Positions 34,938-45,056 of a DNA stretch of 54,434 nucleotides are shown piece after piece. A program made the position numbers and the translations under genes. The DNA lies in assembly GCA_905210845.1 (NCBI GenBank), contig CAJLYG010000002.1:1-54434 (forward strand), given 5' to 3'. The DNA is from an uncultured Prevotella sp. GTDB taxonomy: Bacteria; Bacteroidota; Bacteroidia; Bacteroidales; Bacteroidaceae. Position 1 is the stretch's first letter. Every line of letters starts with the position of its first letter. The notes under the pieces are model-generated. The model was given only the letters and a program-made list of their open reading frames with translations. It was not told where the DNA came from and did not search any database.

Positions 34938-37007
34938 ATGAAAAAAGTGATGACTCTGGCACTGTTGCTAATGATTGCGATCTTTGCCAACGCACAGATG
35001 ATGAACCCTGTAAAGTTCACTTCCCACCTAAAGACCTCTCCCAATTCCCCAGAAGGAGAAATCGTCTTCACTGGAAAGATCGAACCGGGATGGCATGTCT
35101 ATTCCACGGGGTTAGGCAATGACGGGCCTATCTCAGCCACGTTCAACGTCAATAAACTTGAAGGTGTCATGTTGGTTGGGAAACTTACTCCGAAAGGCCA
35201 TGAGATATCCAACTTTGACCAATTGTTTGGGATGAAGCTCCGTTATTTTGAAGGTTCCGTACAATTTGTGCAAAAAGTTAGGTTTACGAAGCCTACTTAT
35301 AAGATTGACGGATACTTAGAATATGGAGCATGCAATGACCAGAACTGTTTGCCACCCACCAATGTGGATATCAAGGCAAACGGAAAATCGCCTGCCTTAG
35401 ATACGAAAGAGAATACGAATGCCGCAGCGGAGGCCTCTACGATGGCCATGGATACTGCGACCACAACAACCGTAGCTTCCGTATCCACGGACTCCACATC
35501 TGCCGTAGACTCAACCACCAAGGCCGCAACCTTGACAAGCCAGGATACAAAATCACTCTGGAAACCCGTTGTAAAGGAGCTTCAGTCGTTTGGTGGGACA
35601 AATGACATTGCCAACCATTCTATCCTTTGGATCTTTTTGATGGGGCTAGTCGGTGGCCTACTGGCATTGGTAATGCCCTGCATCTGGCCCATCATCCCCA
35701 TGACCGTCAGCTTCTTCCTCAAAAGGGCAAAGGATGATAAGAAGAAAGGTATCAAAGACGCAGTCACCTATGGCATATCTATTGTCGTTATCTATCTGGC
35801 TTTAGGATTGATCATCACGGCAATCTTTGGCCCCAGCAAGTTAAACGAATTATCGACAAATGCAGTTTTCAACATCTTCCTTTTCTTGTTGTTGCTGGTA
35901 TTCGCATTTTCCTTCTTTGGATGGTTTGAGATCAAACTACCAGATAGCTGGGCAAACTCCGTAGATTCTAAGGCAAGCAATGCCACTGGCTTGCTCTCCA
36001 TCTTTTTGATGGCTTTCACTTTAGTCTTGGTTTCTTTCTCCTGCACGGCTCCCATCATAGGACTCTTGCTTGTGGAAGCCGTTACATCTGGCAACTGGAC
36101 TGGACCGGCTGTCGGGATGTTAGGGTTTGCCCTTGCGCTTGCTATCCCATTCACCCTCTTTGCCATGTTCCCATCTCTGCTGAAATCAGCACCGAAATCA
36201 GGTTCCTGGATGAACACCATCAAGGTCGTATTAGGATTTATTGAACTTGCCTTCTCCCTGAAATTCTTGTCTGTCGCCGACCTTGCCTATGGCTGGCATA
36301 TTCTTGACCGTGAGACTTTCCTTTGCCTTTGGATTGTCATCTTCGGAGCTTTGGGCATGTACTTGATTGGGAAGTTAAAGTTTCAAAGCGACGAAATCGG
36401 AGGCGACATCAACAAGCCTATGCCTGTACCTTGTATCATGTTAGGACTCTGTTCCATCGCTTTCGCCATCTATATGATTCCTGGGCTTTGGGGAGCCCCT
36501 TGCAAAGCTGTAAGTGCCTTTGCCCCTCCAATGAACACCCAAGACTTCAACCTCAATACCAAGACGGTAGAGGCTCAATATAAGAATTATGAAGAGGGAA
36601 TGGCTGCTGCCAAAGCACAGGGCAAGCCCGTATTACTCGACTTCACTGGGTTCGGGTGTGTCAACTGCCGCAAGATGGAAGCTGCCGTTTGGACTGATCC
36701 GCAGGTTGTGGACAAGCTGACGAAAGATTACGTTCTGATATCTCTATTTGTTGATGACAAAACACCACTTCCAAAGCCTATGGAGGTTACCTTTAACGGG
36801 CAGAAACGTACTCTCCGTACCATCGGTGACAAATGGAGCTATCTCCAAAGCAGTAAATTTGGCGCGAATGCACAACCTTTCTACGTTGCTGTAGATCCAG
36901 AGGGAAATCCTCTCACCAGTGCTTACTCTTATAAAGAAGACATCCCTGCTTATCTCGATTTCCTCAATAAGGGACTGGTTTACTTTAAAGATGAGCAACA
37001 AAGATAA
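34938..37007 (+). CDS. dsbD: DsbD-type thiol:disulfide interchange protein
   Basis: 689 residues. The signal peptide is followed by a DsbD N-terminal domain with a Cys pair (YGACNDQNCLPP near 135). A Ser/Thr-rich linker and eight hydrophobic segments follow; one contains MPCIWPIIPM and another SFSCTAPIIG, the membrane Cys residues. The C-terminal thioredoxin domain has CVNCRKME. The protein passes electrons from the cytoplasm to periplasmic thiol enzymes. It lies alone between metG and the cysteine desulfidase-family gene. Confidence 0.88.
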   Translation: MKKVMTLALLLMIAIFANAQMMNPVKFTSHLKTSPNSPEGEIVFTGKIEPGWHVYSTGLGNDGPISATFNVNKLEGVMLVGKLTPKGHEISNFDQLFGMKLRYFEGSVQFVQKVRFTKPTYKIDGYLEYGACNDQNCLPPTNVDIKANGKSPALDTKENTNAAAEASTMAMDTATTTTVASVSTDSTSAVDSTTKAATLTSQDTKSLWKPVVKELQSFGGTNDIANHSILWIFLMGLVGGLLALVMPCIWPIIPMTVSFFLKRAKDDKKKGIKDAVTYGISIVVIYLALGLIITAIFGPSKLNELSTNAVFNIFLFLLLLVFAFSFFGWFEIKLPDSWANSVDSKASNATGLLSIFLMAFTLVLVSFSCTAPIIGLLLVEAVTSGNWTGPAVGMLGFALALAIPFTLFAMFPSLLKSAPKSGSWMNTIKVVLGFIELAFSLKFLSVADLAYGWHILDRETFLCLWIVIFGALGMYLIGKLKFQSDEIGGDINKPMPVPCIMLGLCSIAFAIYMIPGLWGAPCKAVSAFAPPMNTQDFNLNTKTVEAQYKNYEEGMAAAKAQGKPVLLDFTGFGCVNCRKMEAAVWTDPQVVDKLTKDYVLISLFVDDKTPLPKPMEVTFNGQKRTLRTIGDKWSYLQSSKFGANAQPFYVAVDPEGNPLTSAYSYKEDIPAYLDFLNKGLVYFKDEQQR

Positions 37008-37055
37008 GAATCCTCATAAATTATGAATTGATTTTAACGATTGAATATTAAAAAC

Positions 37056-38345
37056 ATGCTGGAAAAAAATATCCGAGAGCAAATACTCTCTCTGATCAAT
37101 AAGGAGGTCGTCCCTGCTGTAGGCTGTACTGAGCCGATGGCAGTGGCACTCTGCACAGCAAGAGCCACAGAGGACCTTTGTCATAAACCTGAAAAAATCA
37201 CTGCTCTTCTGAGCGCAAATATCCTAAAGAATGCCATGGGAGTCGGGATCCCTGGGACTGGAATGATTGGACTACCAATTGCCATCGCCTTAGGAGCACT
37301 GATCGGAAAATCAGAATACCAATTGGAAGTTCTCAAAGATCTCACGCCAGAAACCCTGGAAGAGGGGAAAGAATACCTTAAAGGGCATCATATAGAGATC
37401 AAATTGAAAGAAGACATCACCGAAAAGCTATACGTCGAGGTGACCTGCGAGGCAAAAGGTGACAAGGCTACTGCCATCATTGCCAACAGCCATACCAATT
37501 TTATATATGAAGAAAAAAACGGCAATATCCTACTTGACAAGCGGATCTGCAATGCCTCTTATAAAGAGGAAGGGGATATTGCCTTGAACATGAGAATGGT
37601 CTATGACTTTGCGATGACAACACCTTTGGATGAGATTGGCTTTATTCTCAAGACAAGAGACTATAACATCAAGGCAGCCAACCTCTCGATCAAGGGTAAT
37701 TATGGCCATTGCTTAGGCAAGACCATGGATCGGCCATTGAGTCATGGCATTTTCGGAGACAGTATTTTCTCGCATATCATTTCCAAGACTGCATCCGCCT
37801 GTGATGCCAGAATGGGTGGAGCCATGATTCCGGTAATGAGCAATAGTGGTTCCGGTAACCAAGGCATTTGTGCCACGAATCCTGTAGCAGTCTTTGCTGA
37901 AGAAAACGAAAATACCATGGAAGAACTGGTTCGGGCTTTGACACTCAGCCATCTTACGGCTATTTATATTAAGCAGAGCCTTGGAAAGCTATCAGCTCTA
38001 TGCGGTTGCGTCGTGGCAAGTATTGGCAGTAGTTGCGGCATCACCTACCTGATGGGCGGCGATTATGAGCATATTTGCCATGCCGTTAAGAATATGATAG
38101 CCAACTTGACTGGCATGATCTGTGATGGGGCCAAGCCAAGTTGCTCTTTGAAAATATCCTCTGGCGTATCCACAGCACTGCTCTCTGCCTTGCTATCCAT
38201 GGAAGGAAAATATGTAACATCTGCAGAAGGCATCATTGATGAGGATGTTGACAAGTCAATACACAACCTGACCTCTATTGGTGCCGAAGCAATGTGTTCA
38301 ACCGATGACATGGTCTTGCATATCATGACTCATAAAGGGTGCTAA
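37056..38345 (+). CDS. cyuA: L-cysteine desulfidase-family protein (UPF0597, CyuA-like)
   Basis: 429 residues from the ATG at 37056; a TTG at 37041 is less likely. EVVPAVGCTEPMAVALCTA near the N-terminus, GVGIPGTGMIGLPIAIALG, GAMIPVMSNSGSGNQGICAT and the closing KPSCSLKISSGVSTAL are the family hallmarks. In this family the conserved cysteines hold an Fe-S cluster that drives removal of sulfide from cysteine. The assignment to CyuA is by family; some members act on serine. Confidence 0.85.
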   Translation: MLEKNIREQILSLINKEVVPAVGCTEPMAVALCTARATEDLCHKPEKITALLSANILKNAMGVGIPGTGMIGLPIAIALGALIGKSEYQLEVLKDLTPETLEEGKEYLKGHHIEIKLKEDITEKLYVEVTCEAKGDKATAIIANSHTNFIYEEKNGNILLDKRICNASYKEEGDIALNMRMVYDFAMTTPLDEIGFILKTRDYNIKAANLSIKGNYGHCLGKTMDRPLSHGIFGDSIFSHIISKTASACDARMGGAMIPVMSNSGSGNQGICATNPVAVFAEENENTMEELVRALTLSHLTAIYIKQSLGKLSALCGCVVASIGSSCGITYLMGGDYEHICHAVKNMIANLTGMICDGAKPSCSLKISSGVSTALLSALLSMEGKYVTSAEGIIDEDVDKSIHNLTSIGAEAMCSTDDMVLHIMTHKGC

Positions 38346-38371
38346 GACCTATCAGGACAACATAAATAAAA

Positions 38372-38401
38372 ATCCCCGCCATGGTAGTGCATGACGGGGA
38401 T
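38372..38401. terminator. Bidirectional terminator (cyuA / GH97)
   Basis: ATCCCCG (38372-38378) and CGGGGAT (38395-38401) pair, with CATG/CATG possibly extending the stem. It serves both genes: T-rich on the plus side (TCTTTCTC), and A-rich before it, which gives T's on the minus side. Confidence 0.75.
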
Positions 38402-38406
38402 CTTTC

Positions 38407-40386
38407 TCATTCAATCTTCAAGGTAAAGCCTCCGCCTGGTGCCAAATGTACCTTCAGCTTCCCATCTGCAGGAATGGTAATTTCCTTCTTGACATAATCC
38501 TGTGCATTCTTATCGGCATTGACGCCATCTCCAAACGAAACAGCTTTCTTGCCACCGGCTTTTATTGCACTCAGATCAAGGGTCATATCACGAGCTGTCC
38601 AATTAGTGAGTACCCCAACATACCAAGTACTACCTTTCCTACGAGCTACTGCAGCATATTCTCCCACCTTACCGTCCAAGGGACAAGTAGCATCCCACGT
38701 CGTGGGGACACCAGCAATGAACTCCGTACACTCTGGTTCCCTTTCATAATTCGTAGGACTGTCACATAGCATATTCAAAGGAGAGAAGAAAACTGTGTAC
38801 ATAGCCAACTGATGGGCCCGTGTCCCCTGACTCATCGGACAACTATTGGAAGGATGATAGGCATCTCTTGTCCCATTCAGCATTGCACCCTGTGTATAGT
38901 CCATCTGCCCGACAAGCATACGGGCATAAGGAACCGTCACATCATACTGTACCTGATCATATTCCTTCATCGTTGCCCATTTGTTCTGCTCTTGACCATC
39001 TACGCCCTCGAAATTGATTACATTCGGATAGGTACGGTTCAGTCCCGTTGGCTTATACGTTCCATGAAAATCAACCAGCAAATGATATTTAGCAGCCATG
39101 GCTGCCGCTCTGTAATGGAACTGCACCATCAGTTCATCGTCGCGATTCATGAAGTCTATCTTGAAGCCCTTTACGCCCATCTCCGAATAATACTTGCAAA
39201 CACGTTCCATATCACGGTCAAAGGCGTAGCATCCAGCCCAAAGGATGATGCCTACATTCTTTGACTTTGCATAGTTAACTATCTCTTTCAAGTCTATTTC
39301 AGGTACGACTTGAAACAAGTCTGCCTTTTTATTGACAGCCCATCCCTCGTCTAGAATCACATACTCAATATGATTACGACTTGCGAAATCAACATAAGCC
39401 TTATACGTTTGCGTGTTTACACCCGTTTTGAAGTCTACGCCATAGATACCCCAGTCATTCCACCAATCCCAGGCTACCTTCCCAGGCTTAATCCAAGAAG
39501 TGTCTGAGAAACGTGAGGGAGAAGCCAGGCGATACACCATATCATTGTCTAAGAGATCCTTGTCCTGGGAAGCAATATTGATAATACGCCACGGGAACTT
39601 GGCAAAAGCCTTACTCTTGGCGATGTAATCTTCACGTGACAAGACTTGAAGCTCTAAGTTATTATGTCCACCTTGCCTAACCTCCTTAGGATAAGGCGCA
39701 AAGATGCCCTTTAATACCGTTCCATGCGTGGCATTGTTAACAAACATCCCTGGATAATCTTCCAAGTCAGCTTCAGCCAAGGCAACCTTCACTCCATGAT
39801 CAGCCTCAACGATGATAGGAGTAAAAGCTATTTTAGCCGCATTCCACTGTGAAAGCAAGACATGGGCATAAGTATTCTCAAATGAGTTGCCAAACTGTTT
39901 TTCAAAATCACCGTTCTCCCTTGAGTAAGGAACAAAGGCCTGCCAGTCCTTAGCGAAATTGAAAGTTGCTTCCTCGCTCTTGACAATAATATTCTTTTTA
40001 AGATTAGAAATGAAGCGATATGCCGCACCTTGGTCATAAACGCGGAAGAGCAGACTAAAGTCCCCACACTTTAAGACAAGCTCATTATAATCATCCTGCA
40101 CCACCGCCTTCTTATAAGCGACAGCATTGATCTTACCCCTATGAGGTGTCACCACAGCACTCTTTACCTTTGAGCTAACGCCAAAAGCCTTTCCACCCTG
40201 CAATTCCATGGAGATAGGAGATGGATTGATTAAAACATTCCCTTTGAATTGCACGGAATAAGTGAACTGCTTATCAGCATTCACGTTTACTTGAATGTTC
40301 CCATCCGGAGACTTCACCATGTAAGTCTTTGCCCCGACACAACCACAAGCGATTAGTAGGACGAAAGTTAAGATTGATTTTTTCAT
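38407..40386 (-). CDS. Glycoside hydrolase family 97 (alpha-glucosidase/galactosidase)
   Basis: 659 residues with a signal peptide. The N-terminal beta-sandwich (SPDGNIQVNVNADKQFTYSV) and the barrel (VAWDWWNDWGIYGVDF, MGVKGFKIDFMNRDDELM, VINFEGVDGQE) are typical of GH97. The KIDFMNRDD Asp is at the place of the nucleophile in the retaining alpha-galactosidase subgroup, and the Glu in NFEGVDGQE matches the acid/base. The inverting SusB group lacks that Asp, so a retaining alpha-galactosidase is favoured. It is probably periplasmic. Confidence 0.88.
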   Translation of the reverse strand: MKKSILTFVLLIACGCVGAKTYMVKSPDGNIQVNVNADKQFTYSVQFKGNVLINPSPISMELQGGKAFGVSSKVKSAVVTPHRGKINAVAYKKAVVQDDYNELVLKCGDFSLLFRVYDQGAAYRFISNLKKNIIVKSEEATFNFAKDWQAFVPYSRENGDFEKQFGNSFENTYAHVLLSQWNAAKIAFTPIIVEADHGVKVALAEADLEDYPGMFVNNATHGTVLKGIFAPYPKEVRQGGHNNLELQVLSREDYIAKSKAFAKFPWRIINIASQDKDLLDNDMVYRLASPSRFSDTSWIKPGKVAWDWWNDWGIYGVDFKTGVNTQTYKAYVDFASRNHIEYVILDEGWAVNKKADLFQVVPEIDLKEIVNYAKSKNVGIILWAGCYAFDRDMERVCKYYSEMGVKGFKIDFMNRDDELMVQFHYRAAAMAAKYHLLVDFHGTYKPTGLNRTYPNVINFEGVDGQEQNKWATMKEYDQVQYDVTVPYARMLVGQMDYTQGAMLNGTRDAYHPSNSCPMSQGTRAHQLAMYTVFFSPLNMLCDSPTNYEREPECTEFIAGVPTTWDATCPLDGKVGEYAAVARRKGSTWYVGVLTNWTARDMTLDLSAIKAGGKKAVSFGDGVNADKNAQDYVKKEITIPADGKLKVHLAPGGGFTLKIE

Positions 40387-40448
40387 CGTTATTCAAGATT
40401 ATTATTGATATTTAATTTCAATTTATCACAGATAATGGTAATCTTTTA

Positions 40449-40456
40449 CAAAGATA
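40449..40456 (-). promoter_or_regulatory. GH97 gene -7 element
   Basis: The minus strand reads TATCTTTG, about 60 bases before the ATG at 40386. The -33 element is not clear. Confidence 0.5.
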
Positions 40457-40568
40457 GTAATTTTCCATGTTAGCTGATATTTTCTCCATCCTTTTTATAG
40501 ATAAATTAACAGACAAGATTTCTTAAAAGAAATCAAGTCTTACACTTTTCTGTTTCCATATTTTTTAT

Positions 40569-40576
40569 TAACTTTG
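40569..40576 (+). promoter_or_regulatory. yitT -7 element
   Basis: TAACTTTG fits TAnnTTTG. The leader to the ATG at 40648 is about 65 nt. The in-frame start at 40576 overlaps this element and is therefore excluded. Confidence 0.5.
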
Positions 40577-40647
40577 TGCCATTCTTAAGCAGAATTCTGA
40601 AAAAAGATTACGAATCATTGATCTGCGGAATTAACCAATTCACTATT

Positions 40648-41577
40648 ATGACTAAAAAGAAATTATTCAAAGAGCTACATGATTACATCATCATTGCTCT
40701 TGCCATGTTAATTGGCAGTATTGGTTGGGTTGTCTTTCTATTACCGAACGATATCGGTACTGGAGGAATAGCTGGTATCTCATCCATCCTCTATTGGGGA
40801 TTTAAGATCCCAGTCCAGGTTACTTACCTGATAGCCAACCTGATCCTTTTGGCCTTTGCTCTTAGAATCTTAGGATGGAAATTTTGTGTCAAGACCATCT
40901 ATGCAGTATTGCTGTTTACCCTTTTCGTGTCTCTTGTGCAAATGTTGACAAGGGGAAATGGCCTACTACATGACCAAAAGTTTATGGCAACGATTATCGG
41001 AGGATGCTTTTTAGGAAGCAGTGTAGGGCTGGGTTTATCTTGCAATGGAAGCACAGGGGGCTCTGATGTCATTGCCGCTATGATCAACAAAAACCATGAT
41101 ATCTCATTAGGGCATGTTATCTTGCTCTGTGATCTTTGTATTATTACTTCCAGCTATTTGGTATTAAAGGACTGGGAACAGGTTATGTATGGATATGTCG
41201 TACTATTTGTCTCCTCGTTCTGCGTAGATTATGTAGTCAATACCATGCGCCAGTCCGTACAATTCTTTATTATCTCTGACCACCATGAAGAGATTGGGCA
41301 TGCCATCAATGTTGATGCACAAAGAGGCTGCACGGTGATTGACGGGCATGGATTCTATTCAGGAAAAGAAGTAAAAATGCTATTTGTATTGACACGCAAA
41401 AGTGAATCTCAGAAAATTTTCCGTCTGATTGACGAAATCGACCCCCAAGCATTTGTTTCTCAGAGTGCGGTTATCGGTGTCTATGGATTAGGATTTGACA
41501 GATTTAAGGTTGGGAACAAGAAAGAGAAAAGAGCAGAACCTATAGCAGCATTCAGTCCACAACGCCCACAAAAATAG
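40648..41577 (+). CDS. YitT-family membrane protein
   Basis: 309 residues from the ATG at 40648. Five or six hydrophobic segments are followed by a cytoplasmic DUF2179-type domain (VQFFIISDHHEEIGHAIN, GCTVIDGHGFYSGKEVKML). The GTGGIAGISSILYWGF and CNGSTGGSDVIAAMINK loops mark the YitT/DUF161 family. It is a widespread inner-membrane protein of unknown transport role. Confidence 0.88.
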   Translation: MTKKKLFKELHDYIIIALAMLIGSIGWVVFLLPNDIGTGGIAGISSILYWGFKIPVQVTYLIANLILLAFALRILGWKFCVKTIYAVLLFTLFVSLVQMLTRGNGLLHDQKFMATIIGGCFLGSSVGLGLSCNGSTGGSDVIAAMINKNHDISLGHVILLCDLCIITSSYLVLKDWEQVMYGYVVLFVSSFCVDYVVNTMRQSVQFFIISDHHEEIGHAINVDAQRGCTVIDGHGFYSGKEVKMLFVLTRKSESQKIFRLIDEIDPQAFVSQSAVIGVYGLGFDRFKVGNKKEKRAEPIAAFSPQRPQK

Positions 41578-41759
41578 CTTAAAATACGAAGGACTTTATC
41601 CTTAGAAATGTTAATATCAAGCGCAAATGCTTAATATACCACAAAATATAGGGGTTTAATTAATCTTTAGGGCACTTTGATACGTCTTATATACAGATAA
41701 AAGATTTTTCATAAAGCATTTATTAGGTTAGTTTTTTTAGGTTAATAGGTTTAAATTAT

Positions 41760-41797
41760 AAATCCCTCATGTTACTGTGAAGCAATATGAGGGATTT
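41760..41797. terminator. Bidirectional terminator (yitT / sulfatase)
   Basis: AAATCCCTCAT (41760-41770) and ATGAGGGATTT (41787-41797) pair perfectly over 11 bp, with T-rich sequence after it. It lies between two converging genes. Confidence 0.9.
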
Positions 41798-41821
41798 CTT
41801 TATTCGTATCTGTCCGATGGC

Positions 41822-43348
41822 TTAATGCCCCTTTTTGATATTTCTCAGTATTTTCTGGAATTCATAAACTATCTGAGGATTTTCGTTTGCTACATTGTGA
41901 TCCTCATGGACATCCGCACTCACTCTATATAATTGTGGTTTGTCATCATATCCGGTTTCTATCTTTTCCAATTCCATAAATTTATAAGGATTGTCACAAG
42001 GCTCGATATATTTCCACTCTCTTGAACGAACGGACAATGTATGGTTGACAGCTTCTTCAACTATCCATGCACGATCTTTCTGGTCTTTCCCCGTCCATGT
42101 ATCCCAAGCATTGAAGCTGTCGGGAGCAGCCCCCTTAGGCATACGGGCATTCAGCATATGCCCCAAAGATGCCATTAAGTCGATCTGTGAAATAAGCGCA
42201 TCTGAAGTAGTACCTGCCTCTACATGCTTGGGCCACCAAACAATGGCAGGAACACGGGTACCACCCTCGAAGGCACTATATTTATTACCGCGCAAGGGAC
42301 CTGCTGGACGATGACCATTTAAGAGTTCCTCAGCCTGATCCTTATATCCATCATTCACGACCGGACCATTGTCACTACTGAATATTACGATCGTCTTATC
42401 TTCCAACTTGAACTTCTTCAAAGCCTTCATCACTTCACCAACGCTCCAATCCAATTGTGCAATGGCATCCCCACGAAATCCCATCTTACTTTTGCCACGG
42501 AATCTGGCATTAGGAAATCTTGGCACATGAATATCATTTGTTGCCAAATACATAAAAAAGGGCTCTTTCTGATGAAGTTTCATGAAGTTGATAGCATGTC
42601 CAACAATGGAGTCGGCAAGGTTTTCGTCTTTCCACAACGCCTTACCACCTCCTTTCATGTATCCAATACGCCCAATCCCATTGACGATAGCCATATTATG
42701 TCCAAAATCTGATTTCTGGTTATAACAAAGTTCAGGATGCTCCTTTCCCGTAGGTTCACCAGGTATGGGCTTGGTATAGTCCACTTCAATAGGAGCTGAT
42801 GGATCCCAATTCGCTACCCTTCCATTTTCGATGAACACACAAGGAACACGATCAGCCGTGGCTGCCATAATATAGGAATAATCGAATCCCAGGTCGTCCA
42901 GACCAGTTGGCAATGGGGCATTCCAGTCTTGTGTACCGGTCTTATCGCCCAGGCCGAGGTGCCATTTCCCAAAAGCACCTGTTACATAGCCTTCATTCTT
43001 GAACATATCAGCAATCGTATATTGCTCCGGTCGGATAATCATTCCTGCATCTCCACGCGCGATATCTGTTCCTGCCTTGCGCCAGGCATATTGCCCTGTC
43101 AACAAGGAATAGCGGGACGGTGTGCTGGTAGCAGCCACAGCAAAAGCATTGGTGAAGCGGCATCCTTCTGCAGCTAACCGATTGATTTGAGGAGTAGCTA
43201 CGTTCTGGTCACCATAGCATTCCAAATCACCATATCCGAGATCATCTGCATAGATAATGATCACATTGGGATGTTGTTGGGCCTGTGCACCACCCCCATA
43301 CATAGCTGCTAATGATAAAGAGGCAAAATATAGATAGTTTCTTTTCAT
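41822..43348 (-). CDS. Sulfatase, serine type (sulfatase 1)
   Basis: 508 residues with a signal peptide ending GGGAQAQ. The active-site motif STPSRYSLLTG is the S-x-P-S-R form, in which Ser is oxidised to formylglycine by an anaerobic maturase. IIYADDLGYGDLECYG and FGKWHLG bind calcium and sulfate, and FSSDNGP is the distal metal motif. It removes sulfate from a host glycan; the linkage cannot be read. It is the last gene of a group of four on the minus strand (sigma, FecR, sulfatase 2, sulfatase 1). Confidence 0.9.
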   Translation of the reverse strand: MKRNYLYFASLSLAAMYGGGAQAQQHPNVIIIYADDLGYGDLECYGDQNVATPQINRLAAEGCRFTNAFAVAATSTPSRYSLLTGQYAWRKAGTDIARGDAGMIIRPEQYTIADMFKNEGYVTGAFGKWHLGLGDKTGTQDWNAPLPTGLDDLGFDYSYIMAATADRVPCVFIENGRVANWDPSAPIEVDYTKPIPGEPTGKEHPELCYNQKSDFGHNMAIVNGIGRIGYMKGGGKALWKDENLADSIVGHAINFMKLHQKEPFFMYLATNDIHVPRFPNARFRGKSKMGFRGDAIAQLDWSVGEVMKALKKFKLEDKTIVIFSSDNGPVVNDGYKDQAEELLNGHRPAGPLRGNKYSAFEGGTRVPAIVWWPKHVEAGTTSDALISQIDLMASLGHMLNARMPKGAAPDSFNAWDTWTGKDQKDRAWIVEEAVNHTLSVRSREWKYIEPCDNPYKFMELEKIETGYDDKPQLYRVSADVHEDHNVANENPQIVYEFQKILRNIKKGH

Positions 43349-43383
43349 AGGAATATTTGATTGAGTGAATATGATTGTTTCGA

Positions 43384-44931
43384 TTAAATTTTCGGCATTG
43401 TCACTTTAAAGTATTTACTGGGGGTATGCTGAGCATAGATGATATCCACCATTTTTTTCACAATATCGGGATGTTCTGCTGCCACATCATGGTCTTCATG
43501 GAGGTCAGTAGAAAGATCATACAAATGAGGTACGCCTTTAATAACCACCATTTTCCAATCTCCTACCCTGACGCCGAACTGGTCAGTCTCATGGAACTCC
43601 CAATACAGAAAATCATGCTTCTTCTGGGCAACCAGCTCGTCTTGAACAACTCGATTCCTCCAATCATTTTGGTTTCTGATGGAAATTCCGTCAAAGTAAT
43701 CCACTTTCTTCTTCTTGTTTTTATAATGCTTCACATAATCCTTGATGCCCGCTAAATCACAGAAAGTAGGCATCAAGTCATAAAAGGCAAATTGCAAATC
43801 ACTTGTCACTCCTGCCTGCACGTGTCCTGGCCAACGAACGATAAAGGGGATACGGATACCGCCTTCATAACACTGCCTTTTCAATCCACGCAATTTACCA
43901 TCACGACCGAAAAAAGAAGGATCTGCCCCTCCTTCTTCATGAGGACCATTATCACTGGTAAAGATCACGATTGTATGTTCGTCTAATCCCTTTTCTTTCA
44001 ACTTCTCCAGGATTTCCCCAACATATTGGTCTAGCCGCGAGATCATCCCTGCAAACTGAGCATGAGTATGGACTACGGGGTTATACCGGGAACCTTCTTG
44101 TCCGCCCCACGTCTTATCAACGAAAAATTTCTTCTCATATTTCATGAGAATGGAATCTTCGGGTTGAGCCAATTCCGCATGCGGCAATGTATAAGTAAAA
44201 ATTCCAAAAAAAGGCTGCTTGTTACTTTGCTTGTCCAGCCACGCCATCGCCTTCCGGTGAATCAGATCGGCAGAATATTGTGTTCGCTTAAAATAATCCT
44301 TGCCAAACATAGGATAGCGGATATTATCCTCAAGGACAACACGAGAGACAGCAGTATCGCCCGCAGAACGACTGTATTGATTCAGGAAATTTGGATAGTA
44401 AAGGTGGGCTTGAAACTGGCAAATATAGCCATAGAACTCATCAATTCCACGCTTGTCAGGTGTTGAGCACGAACCTTCATATCCACCTGCCCATTTTCCA
44501 AACATTCCCGTAGCATATCCATTATCTTTCATGATCTCGGGAACAATGACATGATCCGAGGCATAAGGCTCCTGCCCGACGACCGCAAAATCTTTGTTTT
44601 TTCCATACATCACCATGTGCTTAGGCGACCAATATTCCTTGTTGCCTCGCACCCATGTATGACCGGAATGCTGTCCTGTCATCATACAAGCCCGCGAAGG
44701 AGCACTGACCGGAGATCCTGCGTATGCCTGGGTAAACCGCATACCCTCACTTGCCATTTGGTCAATATGGGGAGTATTGATAAACGGCTGACCATAACAT
44801 CCCAAGTCGCCATATCCCATGTCATCACACATGATATAAATAATGTTTGGCTTAACTGCCTTTTTAGCGAAACCATTCACAGCAATGATTCCAAAAGCCC
44901 CCGTGAGGACCATTGATGGTTGTATTTTCAT
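43384..44931 (-). CDS. Sulfatase, serine type (sulfatase 2)
   Basis: 515 residues with a signal peptide. SAPSRACMMTGQHSGHTWVRG carries the S-x-P-S-R motif. MCDDMGYGDLGCYG, FGKWAGG and FTSDNGPHEEGGADP are the metal and sulfate sites. It starts 35 bases before sulfatase 1, so the two share a transcript. A -7-like TATCTTTG (45024-45017) may give this pair its own promoter. Confidence 0.9.
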   Translation of the reverse strand: MKIQPSMVLTGAFGIIAVNGFAKKAVKPNIIYIMCDDMGYGDLGCYGQPFINTPHIDQMASEGMRFTQAYAGSPVSAPSRACMMTGQHSGHTWVRGNKEYWSPKHMVMYGKNKDFAVVGQEPYASDHVIVPEIMKDNGYATGMFGKWAGGYEGSCSTPDKRGIDEFYGYICQFQAHLYYPNFLNQYSRSAGDTAVSRVVLEDNIRYPMFGKDYFKRTQYSADLIHRKAMAWLDKQSNKQPFFGIFTYTLPHAELAQPEDSILMKYEKKFFVDKTWGGQEGSRYNPVVHTHAQFAGMISRLDQYVGEILEKLKEKGLDEHTIVIFTSDNGPHEEGGADPSFFGRDGKLRGLKRQCYEGGIRIPFIVRWPGHVQAGVTSDLQFAFYDLMPTFCDLAGIKDYVKHYKNKKKKVDYFDGISIRNQNDWRNRVVQDELVAQKKHDFLYWEFHETDQFGVRVGDWKMVVIKGVPHLYDLSTDLHEDHDVAAEHPDIVKKMVDIIYAQHTPSKYFKVTMPKI

Positions 44932-45016
44932 TGTTCTCTATAGATTTAATAACGCCTTCTTTTAGATCATAAGATTTAGATTGACCAAATAGGCTTCGTG
45001 ATTGGATATCTGATTG

Positions 45017-45024
45017 CAAAGATA
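45017..45024 (-). promoter_or_regulatory. Possible internal promoter for the sulfatases
   Basis: The minus strand reads TATCTTTG between the FecR stop and the sulfatase 2 start. A TTG lies 22 bases upstream, slightly far for the -33. Confidence 0.4.
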
Positions 45025-45056
45025 GCCAAAATATTCTAATATGCCACAACTTATTC

